Shown here one piece after another: positions 18,184 to 26,658 of a stretch of 52,411 bases of DNA. The stretch spans positions 1 to 52,411 of the forward strand of contig CANGYA010000006.1 in assembly GCA_947457925.1 (NCBI GenBank), in the 5' to 3' direction. Both the position numbers and the translations under genes were made by a program. The notes under the pieces were generated by a model. That model made no database searches. It was given only the letters and a program-made list of their open reading frames with translations, and was not told the DNA's origin. Source of the stretch: Cytophagales bacterium. Its GTDB lineage: Bacteria; Bacteroidota; Bacteroidia; Cytophagales; Thermoflexibacteraceae. Position 1 is the first letter of the stretch. The number at the start of each line of letters is the position of its first letter.

Positions 18184-19422
18184 TTATTTTTTCTTCTTCT
18201 TTTTCTTCACTTTTTCGTCCTCTTGCTCGGCTTCTTTGATGAGTTTTTTCCAGTTGTTGTCGTCATCTTCAGACAAAAAAACGGTTTCTTCGTATTCATT
18301 TTTGCTGATGCTCAACACTTCTATTGGATTTTCCAAGAACCCTTCAATATCTTTCAACAGATATTTTTCTTCGGGGCTACAAAACGAAAAAGCAAAACCT
18401 TTCCGCACTCCTCGCCCTGTACGTCCTACTCTGTGTACATAGTTTTCGGGTACATCTGGCAAATCATAATTGATTACATAATCTACATTGTCTATGTGTA
18501 TGCCCCTTGCACTCACGTCTGTAGCTATGAGTACCTTAATTACGCCTTCCTTAAACGCAGCCAAAGTTTGTAACCTATCCTCTTGTTCTTTACCTCCGTG
18601 CATGGTCAGGCTTTCAATACCTACTCTTGCCATTGCCATTGCTACTCTTTCCACTCTTACTTTGGTACGTACAAAAACCAAAAATCTACTTTCGGGTTTT
18701 TCTTTTACTAATCTTTCCAAAAAAGCCCTTTTGTCGTCCATTTCTACAAAAGCTACGGCATGGGTAATATTTCTGGAAATACGGTCTTTTGGAGAAATTT
18801 GTATTCTAATCGGATTTCTTACAATAGAATAAGCTAAATCTTTGATGTCTGTATTAATCGTAGCCGAAAAGAATAAAGTTTGGTGTATTTTCGGTAAAAA
18901 TTTGAGTACGTCTTGTATGTCTTTGTAAAAACCCAAAGCCAACATTTGGTCTGCCTCGTCCAGAATGAGCAATTCAGTTTTTGTAATTTTAATATGTTTT
19001 TGCTTAATAAAATCAAACATACGACCCGGGGTAGCCACTAAAACATCTACAGTCCGTTTTAGTTTCGCTATTTGTGGGTCTTGGCTTGTGCCACCATGCA
19101 GACAGACGATATTTAAGTTCGTGTATTGGGCTAATTTCTCAAAAACCTCTGCAATCTGCAAAGCCAATTCACGAGTGGGTAACATGACTAAGCAACGCAC
19201 TTCGCCAGCCTCTCTTTCTACTTTGTTTTGTAGCAACAAATGTAAAGCAGGAATAGCAAAAGCAGCCGTTTTACCTGTGCCTGTTTGAGCTATAGCCATT
19301 ACGTCCTCACCATTGAGAATTGAGGGAATAGCCCTAAATTGTATGTCTGTGGGACGTTTAAAGCCCAGATTCATCAAACTTTCTTTTATCCTTGCGTCTA
19401 TATGGTAGTCTTCAAATTTCAT
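18184..19422 (-). CDS. DEAD-box RNA helicase (RhlE-like)
   Basis: 412 aa. ATP-dependent RNA unwinding in ribosome assembly or mRNA turnover. All motifs are present: Q motif (FKRPTDIQFRAIPSIL), I AQTGTGKTAAF, Ia PTRELALQ, Ib TPGR, II DEAD, III SAT, V ATDVSARGIHIDNVDYV and VI HRVGRTGR. The C-terminus is a lysine run (KVKKKKKKK), a plain RNA-binding tail. A hairpin terminator follows at 18130-18164. The assignment to the RhlE group is from the overall pattern only. Confidence 0.95.
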   Translation of the reverse strand: MKFEDYHIDARIKESLMNLGFKRPTDIQFRAIPSILNGEDVMAIAQTGTGKTAAFAIPALHLLLQNKVEREAGEVRCLVMLPTRELALQIAEVFEKLAQYTNLNIVCLHGGTSQDPQIAKLKRTVDVLVATPGRMFDFIKQKHIKITKTELLILDEADQMLALGFYKDIQDVLKFLPKIHQTLFFSATINTDIKDLAYSIVRNPIRIQISPKDRISRNITHAVAFVEMDDKRAFLERLVKEKPESRFLVFVRTKVRVERVAMAMARVGIESLTMHGGKEQEDRLQTLAAFKEGVIKVLIATDVSARGIHIDNVDYVINYDLPDVPENYVHRVGRTGRGVRKGFAFSFCSPEEKYLLKDIEGFLENPIEVLSISKNEYEETVFLSEDDDNNWKKLIKEAEQEDEKVKKKKKKK

Positions 19423-19489
19423 AGTATTTGTAAAATATTGTTTATCAAGCTGATAAAAATTTTAGATTGTCATAGGCTTAAAAAAATAA

Positions 19490-19518
19490 CAGCCTTGTAG
19501 TTCTGCACTACAAGGCTG
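19490..19518 (-). terminator. Hairpin after exported TPR gene
   Basis: Arms CAGCCTTGTAG (19490-19500) and CTACAAGGCTG (19508-19518) pair over 11 bp, 19 bases after the stop of the gene on the - strand. Confidence 0.7.
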
Positions 19519-19536
19519 CAATATACAGCTAAAATC

Positions 19537-20886
19537 CTAATCTTTGATGACAAACGCCACCATATAAGTTTTGGCAGCACATAACAAGACTTCTTTTAGG
19601 GTGTATTCTCTTGGCTTCAGTTTCGCCATCGTTGCCAACTCTACTTTGGGATTTTTGGCAATTTGTAGTCGGTTGCCCTCTATGTTGTAGTTCAAATTAG
19701 AAGGGGAAAATTTACCTACCAATAAATCATTAGGTAACAACTCCCACGTAAGTCCTTCTTTTTTGTTACCGTGCATAATTTTTACGGTGTATCCCTCTCC
19801 TTGTTTTTCCACTCGTATCAACGCCAACATTACTTTGTCACCAATTTTATTTTTAATATCTAATTGGTATTCATTGGCTTTGTCTTTAGGCGTAATGTGG
19901 CACGTATAAACTTGGCTTATACTGCGTACTTCACCTCTTAGATTGGTCATGTCTTCTTCCAAAGGTAAATTGGACGGAGTGCCAGCACGTTGATTGACTT
20001 GGTTTTGTGCAAAACGGTAATCTATCAACAAGTTATTGAGCCTTTCAATCATGTTATTTGCCTTTGGGCTACCAGCTATCTGCTCAAACTTTGTTTCTTG
20101 TAATTCTTTTTCTACCTCTCTGATGGCGTATTGGTAATTCAGTTGTCCCTCTTTGTCATTAGCTTTCATTTCTTGTGCAATAGCATAGAAATAAAAAGCC
20201 TCTGCATCTTGGTCTTTTGTGATAATTTCCTGAAAAAGAGGCAAAGATTTATCAATATTATTTAGACAAAAATCTTCTAAACCCCTATACAATTCTCCTG
20301 CATCACTAAATTTTTCATACAATTTAATGAACTTATCTACAAACACCGCAGGAGCATCTGCCGTCAATTTCGCAGTGGTAGCATTGGCTTCGGCAGATTT
20401 GCTTTCAAAGTCCCCAGCTTGTTTTTTACATTCTTGCAAGGCTCTTTTGGCATCTGCCATGTCCTCGTAGTCTTCTGTCAAAACCTTAAAATCTTGTGCT
20501 GCTCCTACATATTTTTTGAGTTTGTAACGCAGCCATGCCCTCCGCATCACATACTCCGTAGTATTGTGCATAGCTATAGCTTTGTCATAGTCATTCAGGG
20601 CTTGTTCATATTGCCCTTGTCCTTCATAAGCCACAGCTCTAAAGAAGTAATAATCAGGGTCTTGCGTGTCCAAATCTACGGCTTGGCTAAAATACTTTTG
20701 GGCTTCCGCAAAGTTCTTTGTAAAAAAATGGTACTGCCCAACATTAAAAATAGCCAATGAACTTTTAGGGTTATTTTGGGCTACTTTTTCAAAAAAAGAC
20801 AACAATTTAGGATTGTTTTGGGCTACGGCTTGGAAAGAAAAAAAGCAAGCCAATAACACGAATAAGTGAACAGAATGGCGTTTCAT
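19537..20886 (-). CDS. Exported TPR protein, unknown function
   Basis: 449 aa from the ATG at 20886, which begins a clear signal peptide (MKRHSVHLFVLLACFFSFQA). The frame extends 22 codons upstream, but that stretch lacks a plausible leader. TPR-like helices occupy about residues 30-140 (YYFFRAVAYEGQGQYEQALNDYDKAI is typical; quoted in part: QYEQALNDYDKAI). The C-terminal half is not recognised; its last 110 residues are beta-rich and may form a separate domain. Probably periplasmic. Terminated by the hairpin at 19490-19518. Confidence 0.72.
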   Translation of the reverse strand: MKRHSVHLFVLLACFFSFQAVAQNNPKLLSFFEKVAQNNPKSSLAIFNVGQYHFFTKNFAEAQKYFSQAVDLDTQDPDYYFFRAVAYEGQGQYEQALNDYDKAIAMHNTTEYVMRRAWLRYKLKKYVGAAQDFKVLTEDYEDMADAKRALQECKKQAGDFESKSAEANATTAKLTADAPAVFVDKFIKLYEKFSDAGELYRGLEDFCLNNIDKSLPLFQEIITKDQDAEAFYFYAIAQEMKANDKEGQLNYQYAIREVEKELQETKFEQIAGSPKANNMIERLNNLLIDYRFAQNQVNQRAGTPSNLPLEEDMTNLRGEVRSISQVYTCHITPKDKANEYQLDIKNKIGDKVMLALIRVEKQGEGYTVKIMHGNKKEGLTWELLPNDLLVGKFSPSNLNYNIEGNRLQIAKNPKVELATMAKLKPREYTLKEVLLCAAKTYMVAFVIKD

Positions 20887-20988
20887 ACAGTTTTTGTTAA
20901 TAGTTGAATCGATAATAAATTCAAGATACAAAATTTTACTACAACAACACAACTAAAATTAGTTTTAGCCAAAATTAGCTAAATAACC

Positions 20989-21021
20989 AACTCCACAAGG
21001 GCTTAAAGCACTTGTGGAGTT
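20989..21021 (-). terminator. Second of two tandem hairpins, 20989-21021
   Basis: AACTCCACAAG (20989-20999) pairs with CTTGTGGAGTT (21011-21021). Together with 21051-21078 it forms a tandem pair downstream of the - strand zinc-finger membrane gene. Confidence 0.6.
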
Positions 21022-21050
21022 TTAAAAAATGAGTTATAAGCTCAATAAAA

Positions 21051-21078
21051 TAGCCTTGTGAGAAATCCCACAAGGCTA
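21051..21078 (-). terminator. First of two tandem hairpins, 21051-21078
   Basis: TAGCCTTGTG (21051-21060) pairs with CACAAGGCTA (21069-21078), 67 bases past the stop of the membrane gene. The stem sequence AGCCTTGT also occurs in the hairpin at 19490-19518, so the two may share an origin. Confidence 0.65.
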
Positions 21079-21145
21079 AGTGTCAATTAACACAGTAAGC
21101 TAAAATTTAGAAGTGTTACTTCTTATTTCTTAGATGGCGTAACGG

Positions 21146-21985
21146 CTATGTTTTGGGGTTTGCCCATTCTATCACACCGTCATCATCAAAATTATCTTTG
21201 GTTGCATAAAAATCAGACTTTTGTCGTCTTCGCATTGCCTCCATTCGGCAGTTATCAGAACAATATTTGGAGTATTGATTGTTAGTTTCGTATTCATTGT
21301 AGCAATTCGTACACATTTTTTCAAACAATCTTTCCTCGTCTATTTCCAAATCTTTTAGGAGTTGTGCCGTTAAATCTCTATCATTTTCATCTTCGTACTC
21401 GTCTATGACGAAAGGTTCTACTGGCTTTTTTTTAACACCTCCTTGTTGTTTTTTTGCCTTTGTTGCCATATTTTCCTTATTTTTTTCGGCTTTCATCGAA
21501 AAATTTCGAGAAAAATACCTTTGTGGGGATTGGCTATGCAATGTTTCCAATCTTTGTCGCATGACTTGTTCTCTTGCTTCCATTTCAGATTCTCTGTCAT
21601 TCGAGATTTGGTGCGTAGTATAAGCCACCAACATAGGCAACAAAACACTTAGAATAATGACAACAAAATGCACTTCTCTAACCGCCTCCCATGTCCAAGT
21701 CAAGTTCATGCGACCATACACCGAAAACGACACCACACAAGTAATAAGGGCTAAAAACCAAGAAGTAAAAACTTGCTTACGGATACCAAAAATCACGATA
21801 CACAATAACAAAAATGCACTTAGAAACACCGCAGGGATATGATTAAAAGCTCCCCAATCTGGTCGGTATTGTGTCATGAAATGAAAAAACATACTCTGAA
21901 AATTGCTGAACTCTACGCCCAAGCCTATCAACAAAATAAGAGTGAGTCCCATATTTTGTTTGAGTTTGAAATACAATTCGTTCAT
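21146..21985 (-). CDS. Four-TM protein with C-terminal zinc finger
   Basis: 279 aa, family not recognised. Four hydrophobic segments occupy about residues 12-35, 45-68, 73-92 and 103-122. A basic, charged cytoplasmic tail (about 130-200) follows. Near residues 227-250 a Cys cluster, CTNCYNEY then YCSDNCRMEAMRRR, forms a C-x2-C / C-x3-C treble-clef-like zinc site as seen in small DNA- or RNA-associated fingers. A membrane anchor with a cytoplasmic zinc finger suggests tethering of nucleic acid or a protein partner, but this is inference. Confidence 0.72.
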   Translation of the reverse strand: MNELYFKLKQNMGLTLILLIGLGVEFSNFQSMFFHFMTQYRPDWGAFNHIPAVFLSAFLLLCIVIFGIRKQVFTSWFLALITCVVSFSVYGRMNLTWTWEAVREVHFVVIILSVLLPMLVAYTTHQISNDRESEMEAREQVMRQRLETLHSQSPQRYFSRNFSMKAEKNKENMATKAKKQQGGVKKKPVEPFVIDEYEDENDRDLTAQLLKDLEIDEERLFEKMCTNCYNEYETNNQYSKYCSDNCRMEAMRRRQKSDFYATKDNFDDDGVIEWANPKT

Positions 21986-22149
21986 GCTCGTAATAGTTTT
22001 ATAGTGAATTGGAACTCCTCAACTGATTTGATACTACAAAACTATACCGCCAGACCGTAAACTATGTGTGGTCTAAAAAAAGATTTGAAAAATGTTTTGG
22101 TGGGGGCTAAAATGTGTACGAAGATAACGAAACTAATAAACAATGAACT

Positions 22150-22611
22150 TTACAATTCATTATCCCCATTGGTCTGCAAATTATCTATCATTTTTTGGGT
22201 CAATTTAATAAAAGTGCTGACCTCTTCGGGAGAAAAATTCTGTATGGCTTGCATTCGGTAGTCAAATACATACGGCAACAGCGTTTTGACAATCTCCTCC
22301 CCTGGTTTAGTGAGGCAAATGCGGTATTTTCTACGGTCATCGGCATCATCTTTCTTGAATATCCAACCCTTGCGGAGTAGCTGGTCTATGATACGTGCCG
22401 TAGTGGGGGCATCTTTTACAGAGTAATTCGCCAATTCTATTTGCGTAGGCTCGTGGTGTTCTTGCACTTGTTTTAGCACTACCCACTGGTCGACAGTTAT
22501 ATCTATCCCCGCAGCAAGAAAGGCTTGTTTTGCATTATGACGATATTTTTTGATAGCTACTTCCATCAAAAAAATATATAGGTTGGACATTTTGTCTTCT
22601 GCAAATATCAT
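22150..22611 (-). CDS. MarR-family transcriptional regulator
   Basis: 153 aa from the ATG at 22611; a TTG three codons upstream (22620) or the ATG at 22590 are alternatives. Winged helix-turn-helix: QIELANYSVKDAPTTARIIDQLLRKGW is the recognition region (quoted in part: DAPTTARIIDQLL), and DADDRRKYRICLTKPG is the wing with the conserved DxR. MarR proteins are dimeric repressors that respond to small ligands. It is divergent from the alpha/beta hydrolase gene. The 117-base gap contains TTGT-N7-ACAA (within 22700-22720), a possible operator. Confidence 0.92.
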   Translation of the reverse strand: MIFAEDKMSNLYIFLMEVAIKKYRHNAKQAFLAAGIDITVDQWVVLKQVQEHHEPTQIELANYSVKDAPTTARIIDQLLRKGWIFKKDDADDRRKYRICLTKPGEEIVKTLLPYVFDYRMQAIQNFSPEEVSTFIKLTQKMIDNLQTNGDNEL

Positions 22612-22728
22612 GTCGTACAAATTAGGTTAAGGCGAATGAACTAAAATGGATGCGTAAGCAAGTCTTTATTGAAATATATCACAAATTTTATGAATAATTG
22701 TATATTGCACAAATAAATTTTCAAGATA

Positions 22729-23580
22729 ATGACAACAAGCACTATCTTATGGGGCATAGTGGCGGCGGTAGCTTTGTACTTGCTTGCTATGTGGATTGTT
22801 TATCAAATCCAAGAATATTTCATTTTTAAGCCCGAAAAACTGCCCTCCTCCTTCCAATTCAAATATACTATTCCGTTTACAGAGTTGTTTTTTAACATGG
22901 AAGACGGTGCTATCATCAATGGTTTGCTGTTCCCTGTTCAAAATTCTAAGGGTTTGGTAATTTATCTACATGGCAATTCCAAAAGCATTAAAGGTTGGTC
23001 TAAGTACGCCAAAGATTTTATGCAACATGGTTTTGATGTGGTCATGGTAGATTACAGAGGTTTTGGCAAAAGTATTGGTAGCCGTAACGAAAGAGCCTTG
23101 AAAAATGATATGCAGCACGTTTACCAATATTTGGTACAAAGATACCCTGAAAGTAAAATTATTATTTACGGTAGGTCTTTGGGTTCGGGCTTTGCTGCCA
23201 AATTAGCCTCGCAAAACCACCCTCGCATGGTCATTTTAGATGCACCTTATTATAGTTTGAGCAAAGTAGCTGAAAGATTTTTACCATTTTTGCCTATTCC
23301 TTGGATTTTAAAGTACAATGTCCGCACCAATGCCGTCATAAAATATGTGAGATGCCCTATTCGAATTATACATGGCACGAAAGATAGACTTATCCCCATT
23401 AGTGCCAGCGAAGATTTGGCTGCTATTATGCCTTCGCAGACTATTTTGTATGCTATAGAAGGCGGAGGACACAATAATCTGCCCTCTTTTCCTATTTACT
23501 ACGAAGTTTTACAAAAGATTTTGGACGAGGCTCTGCAAGTGCCTTATGAGAAGCATTTGCATAGACCTGAATTGTTTTAG
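22729..23580 (+). CDS. Membrane-anchored alpha/beta hydrolase (BEM46/ABHD13-like)
   Basis: 283 aa. An N-terminal membrane segment (residues 5-25) precedes an alpha/beta hydrolase fold. The oxyanion motif is YLHGN; the nucleophile Ser lies in YGRSLGSG; the acid is the Asp of HGTKDRLIP; the His is in GGGHNNL. This is the arrangement of ABHD13/BEM46 serine hydrolases, whose substrates are poorly defined. The divergent MarR gene suggests ligand-controlled expression. Confidence 0.88.
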   Translation: MTTSTILWGIVAAVALYLLAMWIVYQIQEYFIFKPEKLPSSFQFKYTIPFTELFFNMEDGAIINGLLFPVQNSKGLVIYLHGNSKSIKGWSKYAKDFMQHGFDVVMVDYRGFGKSIGSRNERALKNDMQHVYQYLVQRYPESKIIIYGRSLGSGFAAKLASQNHPRMVILDAPYYSLSKVAERFLPFLPIPWILKYNVRTNAVIKYVRCPIRIIHGTKDRLIPISASEDLAAIMPSQTILYAIEGGGHNNLPSFPIYYEVLQKILDEALQVPYEKHLHRPELF

Positions 23581-23641
23581 GTAAATTGTTTTAAGTGAGT
23601 TTTTTATTAGAGTTTATAACTAATTTTAAAGATATGTAACT

Positions 23642-24726
23642 ATGCCAATTAATCCTCTGTTAATCAAGGCTTTAAAAGCAAAAAAATGTGTACTTATTAT
23701 TGGTCATGATGCAGTTTTGCAACCCGATAATCAAACACCTATTTATCAAAAAGCCTTAGACGAAGTAAGTACCTTGTTTCCTGACAATGTTTTTTATCAA
23801 CAGGGAGATGATTTTATGTATATCCACCTAAATTATGTGATGAAGTCTATGACAATATTGCAGAAATTTATGAAAATATGCCTGCTCCCACCTTTTATGA
23901 ACAGTTGGTACAACTTCCATTTTTTATGCTCATCAATACTTCGCCAGATAGTTATTTGAAACAAATTTTTGACCAAAAAACTAGTCAAGGTTTTCAATAT
24001 CTTTATGATTATTACCAAGCACAAGTAGTACCTAATCCTGTGGATAAAACCAATGACGAAGCTCCACTACTCTATAATTTATTTGGCACAACGGACTTGC
24101 CTGTTTCTATGATTTTTTCTTATAACAGATTATTCAATTATATAAATTCTTTGATAGGGCTAAATTATAAACTTCACCCAAGTATGACTAGCCAAATTGA
24201 TATTGTGTTTGTGGGTTTTAAATTCAATAAAATTTATTTGAATATGATTTTGTGGTTGTTAAATTTTCAGGGTATCAATCGTAAAAAATTTGCGGGCGGA
24301 ACAGCTTATTCCAAAGCATTAGAATTTGTCAAAGAACAATTTTTAGTGGAATTTGTAAACGAAAATATACCTGCATTTATTGCAGAACTATACAAAGAAT
24401 GTGAAAAATTAGGTATTTTACGTACTTTCAAAGCACCCACTGTTCCATTGACAAATTATGAAAATAAGGGACATGAGGGAATAAGCAAACGCAAACAGGA
24501 ATTATTGGAGTGTTTGGGGGATGCAGAATATGCAAGTCTATTTGAAAAATTAGATGCAGTAGGCTTACAAACAACAACAACTGCCAATTTTAAATCTATG
24601 TTTATACAAAGTAAAACAGACCATTTATTTGATACACAATTAGAGATTTTTATTAAAAGTTTAGGTTGTGGTAAAAAATGTATGATTTGTAATTTACTGA
24701 TAATCAATTATTTAATGGAACACTGA
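23642..24726 (+). pseudogene. SIR2-like protein, frameshifted, 3' end in repeat
   Basis: Two overlapping frames make one gene. Frame A from ATG 23642 reads ALKAKKCVLIIGHDAVL, the N-terminal nucleotide-loop of SIR2-like domains found in defence proteins, and ends logically at QQGDDF. Frame B continues YPPKLCDEVYDNIAEIYENM, FFMLINTSPDSYL and PLLYNLFGTTDLPVSMIF, again typical of SIR2-like (SIR2_2-type) proteins. Adding one T to the TTTT run at 23812-23815 fuses both into 361 aa. The rest (about 175-361) contains GFKFNKIYLNMILWLLN and helices; a partner domain may be present. The last residues (LIINYLMEH) are encoded in the left arm of a palindromic element (24706-24826), so the native C-terminus may be lost. 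NAD-consuming antiphage activity is inference from the family. Confidence 0.75.
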
Positions 24727-24826
24727 TGATGCTGATGACACGGATATTTACTGTTTTTTTAGTTTATCCGTGATTATCTGCCAAATCCGTGTTATCCGTG
24801 TTCCATAAGGTATTGATAATCAAATA
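24706..24826. repeat. Inverted-repeat element with TGATAATCAA ends
   Basis: Outer parts TGATAATCAAT...ATGGAACAC (from 24708) and GTGTTCCAT...ATTGATAATCA (to about 24821) are imperfect inverted repeats. The interior is a set of TCCGTG motifs. The left arm overlaps the end of the SIR2-like gene and supplies its stop codon. A degenerate relative lies near 8378-8420. Confidence 0.6.
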
Positions 24827-24886
24827 TTTATTTATCGTATATTTTTTACCACTACCAAAGTTTATCAATATAAGCACCACTAAAAT

Positions 24887-24965
24887 ACCTCGGCAGTGGT
24901 TGAAAACCCTGCTGATAGTTTGTGTTAAATAACCATCGGCAGGGTCTATCGACCACTGCCGAGGT
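24887..24965. repeat. 79-bp double-stem palindrome
   Basis: Outer arms ACCTCGGCAGTGGT (24887-24900) and ACCACTGCCGAGGT (24952-24965) are perfect. Inner arms ACCCTGCTGAT (24906-24916) and ATCGGCAGGGT (24935-24945) have one mismatch. The stems are more GC-rich than the surroundings. It lies between the SIR2-like gene and the end of the PD-(D/E)XK-like gene, and may end - strand transcription. Confidence 0.7.
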
Positions 24966-24978
24966 TGTAAAATGAGTT

Positions 24979-25647
24979 TTATAGTATTAGTCTTGTAAAC
25001 AAAATATGCTTAAATTTACGTAAAATGGCAATAATTTTTAATAAATCATCTTTTTTAATTGATGAAAAAGATTCAGATATACAATACTCTTTGCCGTCCA
25101 TAATAATAAAACGCCAAGTTTCACCTACGATTTCCACCCCATACAAAGGAATTGGCTTTTCGTTTTTGACTTGCCCTATCAAAAAAGCCTCAATCAGTTG
25201 TGCCATCGAGTCGCCAGATGGTTTTTTATGAGGTTTGTACTCCTGAAAGTGAAAATAAGGATTTTGGTGCAAGTCTAAATAGCCTTTTGCTAACATAAAA
25301 TCAGATTTTACTTTGAGTTGAATACCTTCTACGGTTGCCCATATCAGTTTATCAAAAAAACCAATTATTCCATTTTCATCTTTGAGATGCCCCAACTCTA
25401 AAATAAAGGCAATAAACTTCATTTTTAGGTCTTCTTCTGACCAACCAGCTATTTTATCAGAGGCTTCATTAAGTTTTCTATCAAAGAGCTGTTCCTCTAA
25501 AGCATCTAGTTGAGGAAAATCTACATCAAGCCACTCTCGCATTAAGGGTGTATGTTTTGTAATCCTTTTGAGATTAAACTGTAAAACCAATTCGGCTTCT
25601 GACCAATTTTTGCCTTCGTCTTCATCTGTTTTTTTTCGCCTTGCCAT
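24979..25647 (-). CDS. PD-(D/E)XK-like protein, function unknown
   Basis: 222 aa. Residues 121-138 read KGYLDLHQNPYFHFQEYK: an Asp (D125) followed by E136-x-K138, the spacing and hydrophobic context of a PD-(D/E)XK nuclease core. The C-terminal part (GVEIVGETWRFIIMDGKEYC, then ISESFSSIKKDDLLKIIAIL) recalls a group of Bacteroidetes hypothetical proteins that are often solitary. No signal peptide. The N-terminus is basic (MARRKK). Possibly a restriction-like or repair-related nuclease; this is a motif-based inference. A TATTTTTG box at 25665-25672 on the - strand is a plausible -7 element. Confidence 0.65.
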   Translation of the reverse strand: MARRKKTDEDEGKNWSEAELVLQFNLKRITKHTPLMREWLDVDFPQLDALEEQLFDRKLNEASDKIAGWSEEDLKMKFIAFILELGHLKDENGIIGFFDKLIWATVEGIQLKVKSDFMLAKGYLDLHQNPYFHFQEYKPHKKPSGDSMAQLIEAFLIGQVKNEKPIPLYGVEIVGETWRFIIMDGKEYCISESFSSIKKDDLLKIIAILRKFKHILFTRLIL

Positions 25648-25984
25648 AAAGTATAGTATTTATACAAAAATAAGAAAAAACTTTAATTTTAGATTGGAAA
25701 ACAACAAAAACCTACAAAGGTTTAGTAAATTGTGGGATAGAGTTTTGAGTTATGGCTTTATGCCCAATCCAAAAATGAAAAAATAGAGAGGGAAAAACAG
25801 GCAAAGAAATATTTTTAGCAGATTTGGCAGGCGTAGCCGCCGCAGAAGTACCCGTCAAGCAGCCTACGTTGGTGGAAAAGGCGAAGAGTTTTTTGGAGGA
25901 GTAGTTTCATTCGCCTGAAGGCGAATATTTAAGCAAGCACCTTTGACGTGCTGATGACATTCGCCTAAAGGCAATAGTACAATT
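25648..25984. other. Spacer with coding remnant and ATTCGCC palindromes
   Basis: No complete gene. At 25800-25904 (+) a start-less frame reads GKEIFLADLAGVAAAEVPVK then QPTLVEKAKSFLEE and a stop. A related copy without eight of these residues lies at 26659-26733. Palindromes ATTCGCCTGAAGGCGAAT (25909-25926) and a partial copy (25959-25975) follow. Confidence 0.55.
25909..25926. repeat. ATTCGCC palindrome copy
   Basis: ATTCGCCTGAAGGCGAAT is an 18-base perfect hairpin except for the central TGAA. Relatives lie at 25959-25975, 26962-26977, 44872-44889 and 44906-44924, making a dispersed short palindrome family. Confidence 0.6.
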
Positions 25985-26191
25985 TTACCAATTAAGCAAC
26001 GGCTTATCATTTTGGCGAACTGCCGTATAAAAATCATCAGTTTCCCACTCCGATACTTGGGGCAAGGTTTTTCGGGTGGGGCTTAGGGCTGCCTTTTGCT
26101 TTCGTTTGGCTAACAAAAAATCTATAAAAATCCTTACCTCGTCTTTTTCAGACAAGTTTAAAAGTGAGTATTTTAACAATAGTTCTTTCAT
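25985..26191 (-). CDS. Antitoxin-like small protein (DUF2281-type)
   Basis: 68 aa. The N-terminus (LLLKYSLLNLSEKDEVRIFIDFLLAKRK) has the helical LSE..EV..FIDFL pattern of DUF2281-like antitoxins (quoted: LSEKDEVRIFIDFLLAKRK). The C-terminus is basic then acidic, as for toxin-binding tails. Its ATG overlaps the stop of the PIN gene by four bases (ATGA), so it is translationally coupled to it. Order is toxin first, antitoxin second. If the PIN gene is dead, this is an orphan antitoxin. Confidence 0.65.
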   Translation of the reverse strand: MKELLLKYSLLNLSEKDEVRIFIDFLLAKRKQKAALSPTRKTLPQVSEWETDDFYTAVRQNDKPLLNW

Positions 26192-26568
26192 ATAATTTTT
26201 AAGTTTTCTATTCGTTCAAAATCCTTTCGGTTCAAAGTCATCAACTCCAAATCGTGTACCATTGCCGTTGCTGCTATGTAAATATCATTGTTGCTAATCA
26301 ACTGATTTCGTTTTCGCAAGTCCTGAAAAATACGAGTAGCCATTTCTGCCACTTCCTCCGAAAAATCTAAGACATTCAACGCCTCTTTTAGCGTATTTAC
26401 ATCTTGACGTTTGGTGTCGTCAGTTGCACCCGCCAATAATTCGTACAAAGAAATAATTGAGATATACGCATCTGTTTCCTCATATTTTTGCCCAAAAGCT
26501 GTATTTTACTTATTTTTTGCTCTCAAATATTCTATTAGGCAAGAGGTATCGAATAGTATTTTGGGCAT
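26188..26568 (-). pseudogene. VapC-like PIN-domain toxin with in-frame stop at codon 21
   Basis: From an ATG at 26568 the frame reads MPKILFDTSCLIEYLRAKNK, then a TAA (26506-26508), then NTAFGQKYEETDAYISIISL and on to the end in the same frame. Total 126 codons, the normal PIN toxin length. The four acidic PIN residues are all present: D of FDTS, E of LYELLAG, D of NNDIYIAATA and D of NRKDFERI. The first lies before the stop, so a downstream TTG start (26448) would give an 86-aa protein lacking it. PIN toxins are RNases. The single nonsense codon may reflect selection against the toxin; readthrough is possible but unsupported. Confidence 0.8.
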
Positions 26569-26658
26569 ATTGATTGGCAGTAAGTTTTCTGATTATACAA
26601 ATTTATTAAATTCTATATAAAAAAGAAATATTTTTGATACCTTTTGACCGTCAGAATA

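Noticed and set aside
23812-23820. Programmed frameshift in the SIR2-like gene
   Set aside because: No slippery heptamer with a following stem is visible; a lost base in a T run is a simpler explanation.
25568-25786. 72-residue + strand frame
   Set aside because: The first part is antisense to the PD-(D/E)XK-like gene and the rest lacks a family; it may contain a remnant but is not a gene I can support.
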